DNA of 64,000 nt from JADFQT01 sp965216025 (lineage in GTDB: Bacteria; Chloroflexota; Dehalococcoidia; Lucifugimonadales; UBA3495). The position numbers were made by a program, and so were the translations under genes. Positions 27,134 to 35,781 of this stretch are shown here, in pieces (within the stretch, counting starts at the first letter, position 1; every line of letters starts with the position of its first letter). The notes under the pieces were generated by a model. It saw nothing but the letters and a program-made list of their open reading frames with translations, was not told where the DNA came from and searched no databases. Where the stretch lies: positions 496,001-560,000 of the forward strand of contig CBDCEX010000018.1 in NCBI GenBank assembly GCA_965216025.1, given 5' to 3'.

Positions 27134-27314
27134 AGTGCTCTGCTCCAGCGTGTCGATCTGCGGGGAATTTTAGCACGCACATGGAGGGTTCCCCGTTGGG
27201 CTACGCCGGGGGTTGGGGTGGGAAAGGCTCCCGCGGACGGACCGGTTTGGAGGAACCAGCCGTTGCGGGAGCCTGACTGTCAGAGATGTGAGTTTCGGCG
27301 GAGCCTGGCCCGGC

Positions 27315-28001
27315 TCACGGATAGGGGATGACGAAGGTGGTCACTCCCGCCGCTTCTGCCTGGGCCGATTGGGCCGGGTTCAGCCTCGACGTGATGACGA
27401 CCGGGGTGATGGCCGCCAGTATGCCGGCCCGGGTTTTCGCCCGGTCGATGTCGTCCCGGTCCGCCGTGAGGGAGACCTCGACGACCGCGTGCCGGTTGTC
27501 CTCGGCCGAGATTATGAGGTCGGCTTCGAAGAGGTCGGCGCAGCCGTCCTGGCTGACAAGTCCGTTCCGGATGGCCTGGTCGATGGCGCTGTTCAGCCGG
27601 GGATCGGTCAGGCCGTCCTGGTTCATGGCAACGTAGGAGCCTGTGAATCCCAGGGTGAACCTAGACCGGGCCAGGGCCTTGGTGCGAACGGTCCGTTCGT
27701 ACTGCCCGCCCTGCAGGTTCCCGAGTTGTCCTTCGACTCTGTCCAGGCGCTCTTCGATGGCGTTGAGCCGCCGGTCGGTCAGCCGGTTGGTCTCCTGCTG
27801 GGCCTGATTGAATTCCCGCTGTGCCTCGTTGGCTTCCTGCTGGGCCTGATTGAATTCCCGCTGCGCCTCGACGAAGCGGTCGAACCGGCCCGGCAGGTCC
27901 AGAAGTTCCTGGGTCAGGAGGATGGCACGGAGAGCCTCGGCCCAGGTGGGCTGGTCCCGCAGGATGCGGATCAAGTCTTCGATGGTGTTGATGGTGGTCA
28001 T
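27315..28001 (-). CDS. Coiled-coil protein with nuclease-like C-terminal domain
   Basis: I take the start as ATG 28001 (MTTINTIEDLIRILRDQ), because the upstream codons lack coding character. Residues ~45-100 are a coiled coil containing two nearly perfect 14-residue repeats (EAQREFNQAQQEAN). From ~105 a compact domain (ERTVRTKALARSRF, later LFEADLIISAEDNRHAVVEVS) has the pattern of a PD-(D/E)XK-fold nuclease such as DUF3782 relatives, but the usual Lys after E-x is Ser here, so catalysis is doubtful. It sits ahead of the restriction gene on the same strand, with a ~180-base gap that could hold a promoter. Confidence 0.7.
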   Translation of the reverse strand: MTTINTIEDLIRILRDQPTWAEALRAILLTQELLDLPGRFDRFVEAQREFNQAQQEANEAQREFNQAQQETNRLTDRRLNAIEERLDRVEGQLGNLQGGQYERTVRTKALARSRFTLGFTGSYVAMNQDGLTDPRLNSAIDQAIRNGLVSQDGCADLFEADLIISAEDNRHAVVEVSLTADRDDIDRAKTRAGILAAITPVVITSRLNPAQSAQAEAAGVTTFVIPYP

Positions 28002-28110
28002 GCGGGAATTATACCTCAGCCGGATCGCCGGATGAAATGCGGGGCCCGGGGCCAGGTGAAGGTAGACCTCTGATGGAGGGACGTTTGCCAGCGGCAGGTT
28101 CACTGGTGAA

Positions 28111-28135
28111 GAGAGACGGCTCAGAGCCGTCTCTC
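28111..28135. terminator. Perfect 11-bp hairpin terminator
   Basis: GAGAGACGGCT pairs with AGCCGTCTCTC around the loop CAG. It sits between two minus-strand genes, after the small basic-protein gene. No strong T-tract is present on either side, but the stem is perfect. Confidence 0.6.
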
Positions 28136-28171
28136 TATATATCAAAAAGCTGGTTTTCCGAAATCCTGGTG

Positions 28172-28339
28172 TCAGCCGCCGTTCTTGGCTGCAGCACGCT
28201 GAGCGCGGGCTGCGAAACCTCCCTTGGGGTTCTGGCCGCCGTTGGCCTTCGCTCCGGCCGCCTGTACTCGTGCCGCGGCCTTGCCTGTCATCGCGCCCTT
28301 CCCTGGGCCTTTGCCACCGCCGGATCGTCCTTTGGCCAT
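28172..28339 (-). CDS. Small basic Gly/Ala-rich protein (SMP-like)
   Basis: A 55-residue gene too short for most gene finders. ATG 28339 follows a good GGAGG at the right spacing. The product is very rich in Gly, Ala, Lys and Arg, starts MAKGRSGGGKGPGKG and contains MTGKAAARVQAAGAKANGG then FAARAQRAAAKN. The second part matches, from memory, the seed-maturation-protein-like motif (AxRIQSAxAKxxGGxVxKGSFAARAQ) found in short bacterial proteins of unknown function, possibly nucleic-acid binding or desiccation-related. Confidence 0.75.
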   Translation of the reverse strand: MAKGRSGGGKGPGKGAMTGKAAARVQAAGAKANGGQNPKGGFAARAQRAAAKNGG

Positions 28340-28425
28340 GATGAAGCCTCCGTATAAAATTGGGGATTCGTTCCTAAATGATAGTAAATGGAATCTATTC
28401 CGGTCAATGGAACGGCCTTTCTGTT

Positions 28426-29656
28426 CAGGGCAATCGCGTCTTATTATCTTTCTTAAATTTGTTTAAAATAGTAATCATCATGACGAAACTAGGGAGGGGT
28501 AGTGATGGTTCAGGCAACAGGCGCACCCATCGCCGAATACTTCGCGGCGTTGGACGACCCGAGGATTGATCGTACCAAGCGGCACAAACTTTTGGATATC
28601 GTCACCATTGCCCTTTGTGCCACCATCTGCGGCGCTGATTCTTGGGTGGATATCGAGCTCTTCGGCAACTGTAAAGAGGAGTGGTTCAAGTCCTTCCTGG
28701 AGTTGCCCAACGGTATCCCTTCCCATGATACCTTCGGCGACGTCTTCGCCCGCCTGGACCCAGAGCAGTTTCAACGCTGTTTCATGGAGTGGGTCCAAGC
28801 CGTAGCCCAAGTCACCCAAGGCGAAGTGGTGGCCATCGACGGCAAGACGGTACGGCGCTCCCACGACCGTACCCTGGGCAAAAAGGCCATTCACATGGTC
28901 AACGTGTGGGCCTCGTCCCATGGCTTGGCGCTGGGCCAGACCAAGGTGGACGAGAAGTCCAATGAAATCACCGCCATCCCCAAGTTGCTACAGCTGCTGG
29001 AGCTCGCCGGTTGCATCATCACCATCGACGCCATGGGCTGCCAGAGGGAGATAGCCCGGGAGATCATTGAGGCTCAGGCCGACTATCTGCTGGCGGTGAA
29101 GGAGAATCAAGGCCGGCTGTACGATGACGTTCGCGACCTTTTCGAGGGCGCCGAGGAATACGACTTCGAGGGCGTCCCCTATGACTTCGCCCGCACACTG
29201 AACAAGGGCCACGGCCGCCTGGAAACCCGTCAATGCTGGGTCATCACGGACCCGGACTGCCTGGACTATCTGCAAAACCGGCAGCAGTGGGCCAACCTCA
29301 ACGCCGTGGTTAAGGTCACGGCTCAGCGGGAGACGGCAACCGGGACCACGGTCCACTCTCGCTACTATATCAGCAGTCTGGCCAGGCCTGCCCAGACTTT
29401 GTTGGAGGTCACCCGCCGACACTGGGGCATAGAAAACAGCTTGCACTGGTCTTTGGATGTTACCTTTCGAGAAGATCACAGCCGGGTACGTAAGGATAAT
29501 GGGCCCCAAAACCTGGCAGTCCTGCGCCAGATAGCCCTCAATTTGCTGAAGCAGGAGTCCAGCCTTAAACGGGGACTTCAAGGTAAACGGCTGAAAGCTG
29601 GCTGGGTTGAGGATTACCTACTCAAGGTGCTCCTTGGTTAAGACGCGATTGCCCTG
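28426..29656 (+). mobile_element. ISAs1-family insertion sequence
   Basis: The element spans 1231 bp with inverted repeats CAGGGCAATCGCGTCTTA (28426) and its complement ending at 29656. The flanks show no matching target duplication, unlike related copies, so the two sides may come from recombination between copies. Solo ends are at 11345 and a derived MITE at 49960-50145. Confidence 0.9.
28505..29641 (+). CDS. ISAs1-family transposase, intact
   Basis: A full-length ~378-residue transposase of the ISAs1 (H-repeat-associated) type. It has an N-terminal domain (FAALDDPRIDRTKRHKLLDI, CGADSWVDIELFG), the catalytic VVAIDGKTVRRSHD (first Asp), ITIDAMGCQREIA (second Asp), YLLAVKENQ, and RRHWGIENSLHWSLDVTFREDHSRVR with the glutamate. 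ATG 28505 follows GGGAGGGG; a GTG three bases earlier is possible. No frameshift or missing motif is seen, so this copy may be active and able to act on the related ends elsewhere in the window. Confidence 0.95.
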   Translation: MVQATGAPIAEYFAALDDPRIDRTKRHKLLDIVTIALCATICGADSWVDIELFGNCKEEWFKSFLELPNGIPSHDTFGDVFARLDPEQFQRCFMEWVQAVAQVTQGEVVAIDGKTVRRSHDRTLGKKAIHMVNVWASSHGLALGQTKVDEKSNEITAIPKLLQLLELAGCIITIDAMGCQREIAREIIEAQADYLLAVKENQGRLYDDVRDLFEGAEEYDFEGVPYDFARTLNKGHGRLETRQCWVITDPDCLDYLQNRQQWANLNAVVKVTAQRETATGTTVHSRYYISSLARPAQTLLEVTRRHWGIENSLHWSLDVTFREDHSRVRKDNGPQNLAVLRQIALNLLKQESSLKRGLQGKRLKAGWVEDYLLKVLLG

Positions 29657-30073
29657 CCCCTCACCTTAACCCAGGTGCGGGATTTGCTTCCTCCGGGTTT
29701 TGTCTATTCCCCCGGCACCACTTCGGGCAACCTTACCAACAGCGACCCGAGCTCCACGGCGTTCCAGGGCCGGCAGCGCCTGGATTGGGTGTTCGACCCG
29801 CCGCTAATTATTCCCATCGATCTCACCGGCGATTCCACCAATGAGATTACCTTCAAGGTTCAAGGTCCCTTCGCGGGTGGGCACTGGAACGACGCCTGGC
29901 TCACCTTCGATGAATTCAGCAACACTCGGTACAGCTGGCCCTCCGCCGGAATTACCGTGATCAGCGATCCGATTGAAACTGAGACCACAATCGGAGGCAC
30001 CATGGTTTACTCCCTGATGTGGCAAATTGGCTCGGAATCCTTCGTGCTGTGGGAGTGGGAAATAACCAACTGA
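29657..30073 (+). pseudogene. C-terminal fragment of a secreted repeat protein
   Basis: Immediately after the IS, the frame reads TLTQVRDLLPPGFVYSPGTTSG and continues for ~130 residues with beta-rich, Asp/Thr-rich sequence (DWVFDPPLIIPIDLTGDSTNEITFKVQG). It looks like an extracellular beta-sandwich domain. No start codon or signal peptide precedes it, so it is the 3' remnant of a gene whose 5' part was removed with the IS insertion or a later rearrangement. Confidence 0.6.
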
Positions 30074-30122
30074 TTTCCCAACCTACCTGCCCTGGTGTCC
30101 TCGCTGGGACGGGAAATAATTT

Positions 30123-30162
30123 AGCACCCCTGCCGGTCGAAGAATCTGACCGCAGGGGCGCT
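30123..30162. terminator. Hairpin between gene remnant and bicupin
   Basis: A long imperfect stem (AGC-CCCC-TGC-GGTC paired with GACC-GCA-GGGG-GCT) with a short loop lies between convergent units. It is probably a bidirectional terminator. Confidence 0.55.
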
Positions 30163-30207
30163 AAGTTTTGCTATCCGTTAAAGAGGGTTGAACACCACGC
30201 CCGCGGT

Positions 30208-30921
30208 TCAACCCTCGTGGGCTACCGACTCAATAGCATTGAAGGTGACCCGGAGCATGGGAGAGTCGGTCTCGTTCTTCCACTGATGAAGCGAGTTGGG
30301 CGGGACCAGAACCGCATCCCCTTCCGTCACGGCGTAATCCTGGCCATCGCACCTTAGAGTACCGCTGCCCTCCAGCACGTATATCACATGGTCCCAGGCA
30401 TGAGTATGTCCTCCAGCTTCCGCGTGGCTGACGGCGCCGGGCATCATCGGACCGTTATAGAGCATCACGTAGTTGGGCACGCCATCGGTGGGGCCGAGGA
30501 TGCGACTGCCGGTCTCGGCGTTCAGGTCCTGGCGGTTCCGGATCACCGGCGGCTGGCCGGTTCCCGTACCGCCCTCGTTGCGCGCTCCTCCGCTTCGGGC
30601 AGCCTCCAGGGGATTTATCTCTATTCTGAGAATGTCGCCCTGCCCACCATTATTAAGGGTGTAGTGGTCCACGTTGCCGGGAATGAACATGGCATCCCCT
30701 TCCTTGACCGGGTATTCCTTGCCGTCGCAAATCAGGGTTCCGGTGCCCTTGATGATATAGATTTCATGCTCCCAGGGGTGGATGTGATGGGCGCTGGTTT
30801 TGCCTGGCTCGATTTTGGAATAGGAGAGAGTACAGGTGGTGGGATTATCGTCTAATGTCACCAACCTGCCGGCCCCTTCGGCCAGATTACCGCCTCGGTG
30901 GCTGCGGATGTTTGGTTCCAT
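30208..30921 (-). CDS. Bicupin protein
   Basis: A 237-residue protein with two cupin domains. The first has HHIHPWEHEIYIIKGTGTL and GDAMFIPGNVDHYTLNN; the second has HTHAWDHVIYVLEGSGTL and GDAVLVPPNSLHQWKNE. Both metal-binding motifs (H-x-H...E and the later H) are present, except that each glutamate-equivalent should be checked. Such stand-alone bicupins are dioxygenases, isomerases or sugar-binding proteins; the substrate cannot be told from sequence. It is monocistronic, with no related neighbours. Confidence 0.85.
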   Translation of the reverse strand: MEPNIRSHRGGNLAEGAGRLVTLDDNPTTCTLSYSKIEPGKTSAHHIHPWEHEIYIIKGTGTLICDGKEYPVKEGDAMFIPGNVDHYTLNNGGQGDILRIEINPLEAARSGGARNEGGTGTGQPPVIRNRQDLNAETGSRILGPTDGVPNYVMLYNGPMMPGAVSHAEAGGHTHAWDHVIYVLEGSGTLRCDGQDYAVTEGDAVLVPPNSLHQWKNETDSPMLRVTFNAIESVAHEG

Positions 30922-31274
30922 GGCTTCACCTCTCGGGCCAGGGTGAACGTTGCTTCAAATCGTCGGTTAATCCGTTTTCACCTGACCAAACAAAAATTGG
31001 GCAACTCCTATCCCAAGGGGAATCCCCAGTGCGGGAAAGGGTAGCCCAATTATAGTGTCCGTATGGGCGTTCATCAACACGCGATCGAGGACCAGAGAAC
31101 AGCGAGTCTCCGCCGGACCTAACCGGCAGACCAAATAAAGCCCGCCAGATTGGTAAAACCCGGTAAACTTTAGGTCCGGTTGCCCAGCAAAGCCCGCTTT
31201 CGCTCTGCTGGAACTGGGAAACCGGGCGGCGACTATCCCCGCCAGCATGACATTGCTAGCCCTTTGCGGCGACC
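30922..31274 (-). other. Intergenic region with a doubtful membrane-protein remnant
   Basis: A minus-strand frame at 30967-31248 (93 codons) ends in a hydrophobic TDTIIGLPFPALGIPLGIGVAQFLFG. It may be the tail of a small membrane protein truncated by the IS630-like insertion at 31275, but it has no ribosome site and no recognised family. Nothing else is seen. Confidence 0.35.
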
Positions 31275-31348
31275 TAAACCAAAGCTAAGGTGAAACCTAC
31301 ATAAAGCGAACCCGAAGAGGAGTTGCGATATTCTGTAAAAGAAGTCGA

Positions 31349-31627
31349 TTGGCGGTGGTGGAAGGCATGAAGGAAATAGTGCAACTCCTGGAACGGTGGC
31401 AACTGGATGTAGGCGACTTACGGGAAAGGATGTATCGGGCGCCAACACCTCGGGAGCGAGAAAGGTGGCATGGGCTATGGTTGTTGGCCCAAGGGTGGTC
31501 GGCCACTCAAGTGGCTGAGGCTTTGGAGAGAGAGCCTCATACCATCGGAAACTGGCTGGACAACTTTCGCCAAGGCGGGGCCCAAGGTTTGGTCTTTGAG
31601 CAGACTGGGGGTTCCCCCCCGTCTTGA
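31349..31627 (+). CDS. IS630-like transposase, N-terminal HTH part
   Basis: A 92-residue frame beginning MAVVEGMKEIVQLLERWQ with a helix-turn-helix (GWSATQVAEALEREPHTIGNWLDNF). It ends in GGSPPS at a C6 run; the DDE frame begins four bases before its stop (TTGA overlap). Slippage on the C6 run would produce the fused transposase. Confidence 0.85.
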   Translation: MAVVEGMKEIVQLLERWQLDVGDLRERMYRAPTPRERERWHGLWLLAQGWSATQVAEALEREPHTIGNWLDNFRQGGAQGLVFEQTGGSPPS

Positions 31628-32212
31628 ACTGGGGTCAACAGAACCAACTGAAGTCTGCGGTGCAAAATCCGCCTGGGGAGGCGGGGATTGAATTGTCCAA
31701 CTGGAACTGGAAAGTAGTAAGGCAATTTCTCAAGCAGAGCTTTGACCTGGGGCTGAGTCGGAGCAGTTGCTTGAACTACCTCCATCGGTTGGGCTTCGTG
31801 CTGAAGCGACCCAAGAAACGCCTCCTGAAAGCCAAGGATGAAGAACGGAAAGCCTTCGTCCTCCAGTACAGCCAAATCCGAGAGGAGGCCCAAGAGAGTG
31901 GAGCCAAGATCTTCTTCGTGGATGAAGCCCACTTTCGGGCCGATGCCGACCTGCGAGGCAAATGGGTACTCAAGGGAGAGGCAGCGCTGGTGGACTCCAC
32001 CAGTCCTCGGTGGGGAGAGAAGGCCTGCTACTACTCGGGAGTTTGCTTGGAGGCTGGGGAGGTGGAAGCCATGGAAATAGCCGGCAACAGCAATGCCGAG
32101 ACCTCCACCGCCTTTTTACGGCAGCTAAGAGAAAAACATCCTGGACCTCTGGTAGTAATCTGGGACAATGGACCAGCCCACCGAGGAGCAGCGATTCGCA
32201 GCTATTTGACCA

Positions 32213-33485
32213 CAGGGCCTTTTCATTTTCTCAAAATAGTATAAAATTATTACCAGTTTAAGCGGGAGGGGAGGATGATGACTTTGAGAGAAACGCTGGA
32301 TTTGGTGCCTGACTTCCGGAGTAGCCAAGGGCGACGCCACTCTTTGGGGGCGATCCTGGCCTTGGCCACCTGTGCCATGCTGTGCGGCGCCCGCAGCTTA
32401 TACGCCATAGCTCAATGGGGGCGGGACCAAGGGGGTGCTACGGCGCAGCTTTTGGGGTTCAGCCAGGAGAAGACACCCTGCGTGGCCACCCTCCACCGGG
32501 TGTTCAAGGACCTGGACGTGGCGGCCTTTGAGGCAGAAGTCGGCAACTGGCTGGCAAATAGCGGGGTAGAGGCGGATGACCCCCTGTCCCTGGACGGGAA
32601 AACCTTGCGAGGGGTCCACGGCCAAGAGATACCCGGGGTCCATCTGGTGTCGGCCTACGCTAGCCGCGCTGGGGCAGTGCTGGCGCAGGTAGCTGCGCCG
32701 GGCAAAGGGGAAGAATTGGCGGCGGTCAAAGAAGTATTGGGCCAGGTACCCCTGAAGGGTCGGGTAGTAGTGGCTGATGCCTTACTGACCCAACGGAAAG
32801 TCTGTGAGCAGATTGTGGCAGACGGCGGAGAGTATCTGCTGCCAGTTAAAGAGAATCAGCCCACCTTGCGCCGAGACCTGGAGGTGGCTTTTTCCCCTGC
32901 TAGGAACTGAGAGGGCTGGTGGCCCAACCGTACCTCCCTGGCTGGCAGCGGAGTGGCGAGCACGCGGGGCCAAGCTGACGGTCTGGGCCGATGCTCCAGT
33001 AAAGCGGCGTCATGGGCGGCTGGAGCGGCGAGAGTTGTGGGCCTTGGCCGACCCAGAGCTAAATGGCTACGTGAGCAGCGCTGGGACGGTCGGGGAAGCG
33101 TGGCCGCATCTGCAACAGGTGTGTCGGCTAGAGCGCCAGCGGGTCGTGAAGGGCAAGAAACAGGTGGATGTGAGCTATGCAATTAGCAGTCTCCCAGCCA
33201 CTGATGCCGATGCCAGGCGATTGTTGAGCCTTTCCCGTGGGCACTGGGGCATCGAGAACCGCCTCCACTGGGTACGGGATGTGACCTTCGACGAGGACCG
33301 CTCTCAGGTGCGCACTGGGGCCGCCCCTCAGGTGCTGGCGAGCCTGCGGAACCTGGTCATCAGCTTGGTACGTCGGGCTGGGCATTCCAACGTAGCCGCT
33401 GCACTACGCCGCCACAATGCTCATCTCAGCGAAGCTTTCGACATGATGGGCTTTTCCTACCAGGCAGGAGAATGAAAAGGCCCTG
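32213..33485 (+). mobile_element. ISAs1-type element nested in IS630 copy B
   Basis: The ends are inverted repeats CAGGGCCTTTTCATT (32213) and complement ending at 33485, flanked by the 10-bp duplication TATTTGACCA (32203-32212 and 33486-33495). Length is 1273 bp. Size, duplication length and transposase all fit the ISAs1 family, but the ends differ from the element at 28426. Confidence 0.93.
32275..33475 (+). CDS. ISAs1-type transposase (frameshifted)
   Basis: The first frame (32275 to ~32900) has the N-terminal domain and DPLSLDGKTLRGVHG (first Asp), VVVADALLTQRKVCEQIV (second Asp) and YLLPVKENQPTLRRDL. It stops after FSPARN. The second frame resumes at FPLLGTERAGGPTVPPWLA and carries SRGHWGIENRLHWVRDVTFDEDRSQVR (Glu) to 33475. 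The indel is at a T5C4 run near 32890-32898. With the run corrected, the protein would be ~400 residues and complete. Confidence 0.88.
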
Positions 33486-33790
33486 TATTTGACCACTCCG
33501 AACTTGCATCTGCGGTTGGTGGCCTTACCGGCCTACAGCCCAGACTTCAATGCCGACGAAGCCGTCTGGGACTGGGCCAGGGAAGAGGTCACGGCCAACG
33601 AATGCCTGGGAACAAAAGCCAAAGTCCAAGAGAAGATGAATCAATTCTTCGGCGGGCTAGCTCACCGTAAGGAAGAAGTGAAACGTCGCTGCCGAACCCG
33701 GTTACAGGCCCGAGCCGATGCTTTGATCTTTACACCTGCCGTGCCTTTGCCATCACTGCCCAATGTAGTTCCCACCTTGGCTTTGGTTTA

Positions 33791-34203
33791 GGCAGCGCCG
33801 GTTCTCTAATCGCCGATAGGGTGGAAATGGCTGACAGCTGGTACTCTATTTTTTGGAGACAGCTGGCTCATAGCCTTTTCAAAAACTCGCCACCTGGTGG
33901 TCCAACTTATTCTGGATAGCCTTAGCCTCAGTTAGCGCCTTCCCCAATTCCCAGAGTTCTTCCCGTAGGTTGGCAATCATCAGACCGATACGTCACGTTG
34001 GGCATTCTTCTCGGAGCTAGCCCACCGGGTGGAACAAGCTGATGTCCTACCATTCGCAGGGTTTTTCCAGGCTGCTTTGGGAAAATCCCCCGGCAAGCCA
34101 GGGGGTGTCACCATGTCTAAACCCTGGGCTAGATGGTACAAAGGTATCGAAATTACCCGGGTACCCAGAGGGAGCACAGTTCTTGCACAAGGAGAACAAG
34201 GTA
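33791..34203. other. Leader region of the Wzz-like gene
   Basis: These ~410 bases have no gene that I can support. An imperfect C5/G5 hairpin lies at ~34093-34110 and the sequence ends in AAGGAG ahead of ATG 34204. I looked for a known riboswitch and found no match to a consensus I remember. Confidence 0.4.
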
Positions 34204-35742
34204 ATGGACGAAGAAACCCTGGACATAAGGGAATACGCCAACGTACTGCTGGCCAGGTGGTGGATCCTGGCGCTGGGACCTTTGGTAGCGGTGCTGGCCG
34301 TACTTGGGATATCCCTGGCCACTCCCATCTACGCTCCGAAAGGGCCGGAATACCAGGCCACCACCACCGTTCTCATGGGAGGGAGCGTAAGCTTGTCCCA
34401 ATACCCGAACCTGGTGACAACAGGTCCGGTGCTTGAGGATGCCATCAGCGATTTGGATCTCTCGTTGTCCTTAGCGGAGCTTCGCAGCAAACTGGATGTT
34501 TCCCAAAAAGGCAGTCAGATGGTGAGAATCCTGGCTACCGATGCGGAGCCGGCTACAGCGGTGAGATTAGCAGACGGAGTGGCCCAGAGCTATATCGACT
34601 ACCTGGACAGACTACGAGAGCCTCAGCTGGCTGCCGCCCGAGAGGAACTCGCCCAGCGCCTGGCGGTGCTGGAAACAGGAAGTTCCGCCGAGGCCGCCGA
34701 TATTGCCGTAGCGGTCCTAACTTCAAGGGCGACACCGGCCATGGTTTTAGCTCCGGCCGAGGTACTTCGAGAGCCAGGCACTTCCTCCGGACCCTCCAGC
34801 CACTTAGCTCGCAACACGGCTCTGGCCGCCATCCTGGGCTTCATTTTTGCAGTAGTAGTGATATTCTTGCTGGAATACCTGCAAAGCCCGGTCCGCTCCC
34901 CAGCAGAGATGGAGCGGCGATTTGGGTTGAGCTTTTTGGGCACGCTCCCCAGGTGGCGCAAGGGCCGGGGCGTATCTAGCTCACCCTTGGCAGGGCTTAA
35001 TTCCGAGACCGTACTGTCTGAATCGGTCAGCCAGGTGGCAGCCAGCCTGGGTTTCACCGCCACCGCCTGCCAGAGCAAAACCGTGGCAGTCATCAGCCCT
35101 GGGCCGGGCGATGGTCGTAGCAGTCTGGTATCTTGCCTGGGAGTAGCCCTCAGCAACCAATGGCGTCAGGTAATCCTGGTTGACTCGGATTTCCGGCATC
35201 CTTCCCTCCACCACCATTTTCATCTGGACAACTCGCTGGGCTTAAGCAATCTGCTGTCAAACCCCGACCTGGAACTGGCGGATGTAGTCCAGAGCACCAA
35301 CCATCCCAGGCTCCAGGTGATTACCAGCGGCACTATTCCGGCCGACCCGGCCAACCTCATCAGATGCCCAAGGATGAGTTGGGTCCTGGACAGAGTAAAG
35401 GAATCGGCCGAGCTGGTGCTAATCGATACGGCTCCATCTCTGGATACTGCTGATGGCACGCTGATTGCTTCTCAGGTAGATGCGGTAGTGATGGCGGTAA
35501 ACGCGACCCGGACCAGGCAGGACTCGATGGACGCAACCCTGGAAAACCTGCGCCGAGCAAACCGGAACATCTTAGGATTCATTTGGAATCAAAGGGAAAC
35601 TGGGCCGATTAGCCAAACTTCCCACAGGCAACGATATTTCGGGGCTAAGCCCGGGGCTTCGCCTCTGGCCCCACCATCCCGTGACGCTTCCCCCGTCCAG
35701 GAGGCGGACGAGTTGGAACCCGCTTTAACGGCCCGTTCCTAG
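34204..35742 (+). CDS. Polysaccharide chain-length protein with CpsD/ParA-like ATPase
   Basis: ATG 34204 is preceded by AAGGAG. Of ~512 residues, the N-terminal part is a Wzz-type domain: membrane helix ~19-41, extracellular region and second helix ~205-225. Residues ~290-480 are a ParA/BY-kinase-like ATPase: ISPGPGDGRSSLVS at the P-loop, VILVDSDFRHPSLH (Walker A') and LVLIDTAPSLDTADG (Walker B). The P-loop Lys is replaced by Arg305, and there is no C-terminal tyrosine cluster, so autokinase activity is uncertain. It probably controls length or export of a surface polysaccharide; the O-antigen-ligase-like gene is convergent, 40 bases downstream. Confidence 0.85.
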   Translation: MDEETLDIREYANVLLARWWILALGPLVAVLAVLGISLATPIYAPKGPEYQATTTVLMGGSVSLSQYPNLVTTGPVLEDAISDLDLSLSLAELRSKLDVSQKGSQMVRILATDAEPATAVRLADGVAQSYIDYLDRLREPQLAAAREELAQRLAVLETGSSAEAADIAVAVLTSRATPAMVLAPAEVLREPGTSSGPSSHLARNTALAAILGFIFAVVVIFLLEYLQSPVRSPAEMERRFGLSFLGTLPRWRKGRGVSSSPLAGLNSETVLSESVSQVAASLGFTATACQSKTVAVISPGPGDGRSSLVSCLGVALSNQWRQVILVDSDFRHPSLHHHFHLDNSLGLSNLLSNPDLELADVVQSTNHPRLQVITSGTIPADPANLIRCPRMSWVLDRVKESAELVLIDTAPSLDTADGTLIASQVDAVVMAVNATRTRQDSMDATLENLRRANRNILGFIWNQRETGPISQTSHRQRYFGAKPGASPLAPPSRDASPVQEADELEPALTARS

Positions 35743-35781
35743 GCAGGACCGGGGAAGACCAGCCGCCACCTTGACCCGGAG

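Larger units (their letters stand above)
31275..33790 (+). mobile_element. IS630-like element, copy B, carrying a nested IS
   Basis: The ends are the same TA-flanked repeats as copy A (TAAACCAAAGCTAAGGTG at 31275, complement ending at 33790). Without the nested element it is ~1.23 kb. The DDE domain here is complete, so copy B is the better representative of the family, but it is interrupted at 32213. Confidence 0.9.
31624..33791 (+). pseudogene. IS630-like transposase DDE part, split by a nested IS
   Basis: The first half (31624-32212) contains the first catalytic Asp (AKIFFVDEAHFRADADLRG) and the second (VVIWDNGPAHRGAAIRSYLTT). The second half (33486-33791) resumes with TTPNLHLRLVALPAYSPDFNADEAVWDWAREE (Glu) and runs to the C-terminus. 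Joining the halves at the 10-bp duplication gives a continuous ~310-residue protein. The insertion is recent because both halves are undamaged. Confidence 0.9.

Noticed and set aside
33791..34203. Cyclic di-GMP or other riboswitch before the Wzz-like gene
   Set aside because: Only a C5/G5 hairpin is visible; no match to the conserved positions I remember.
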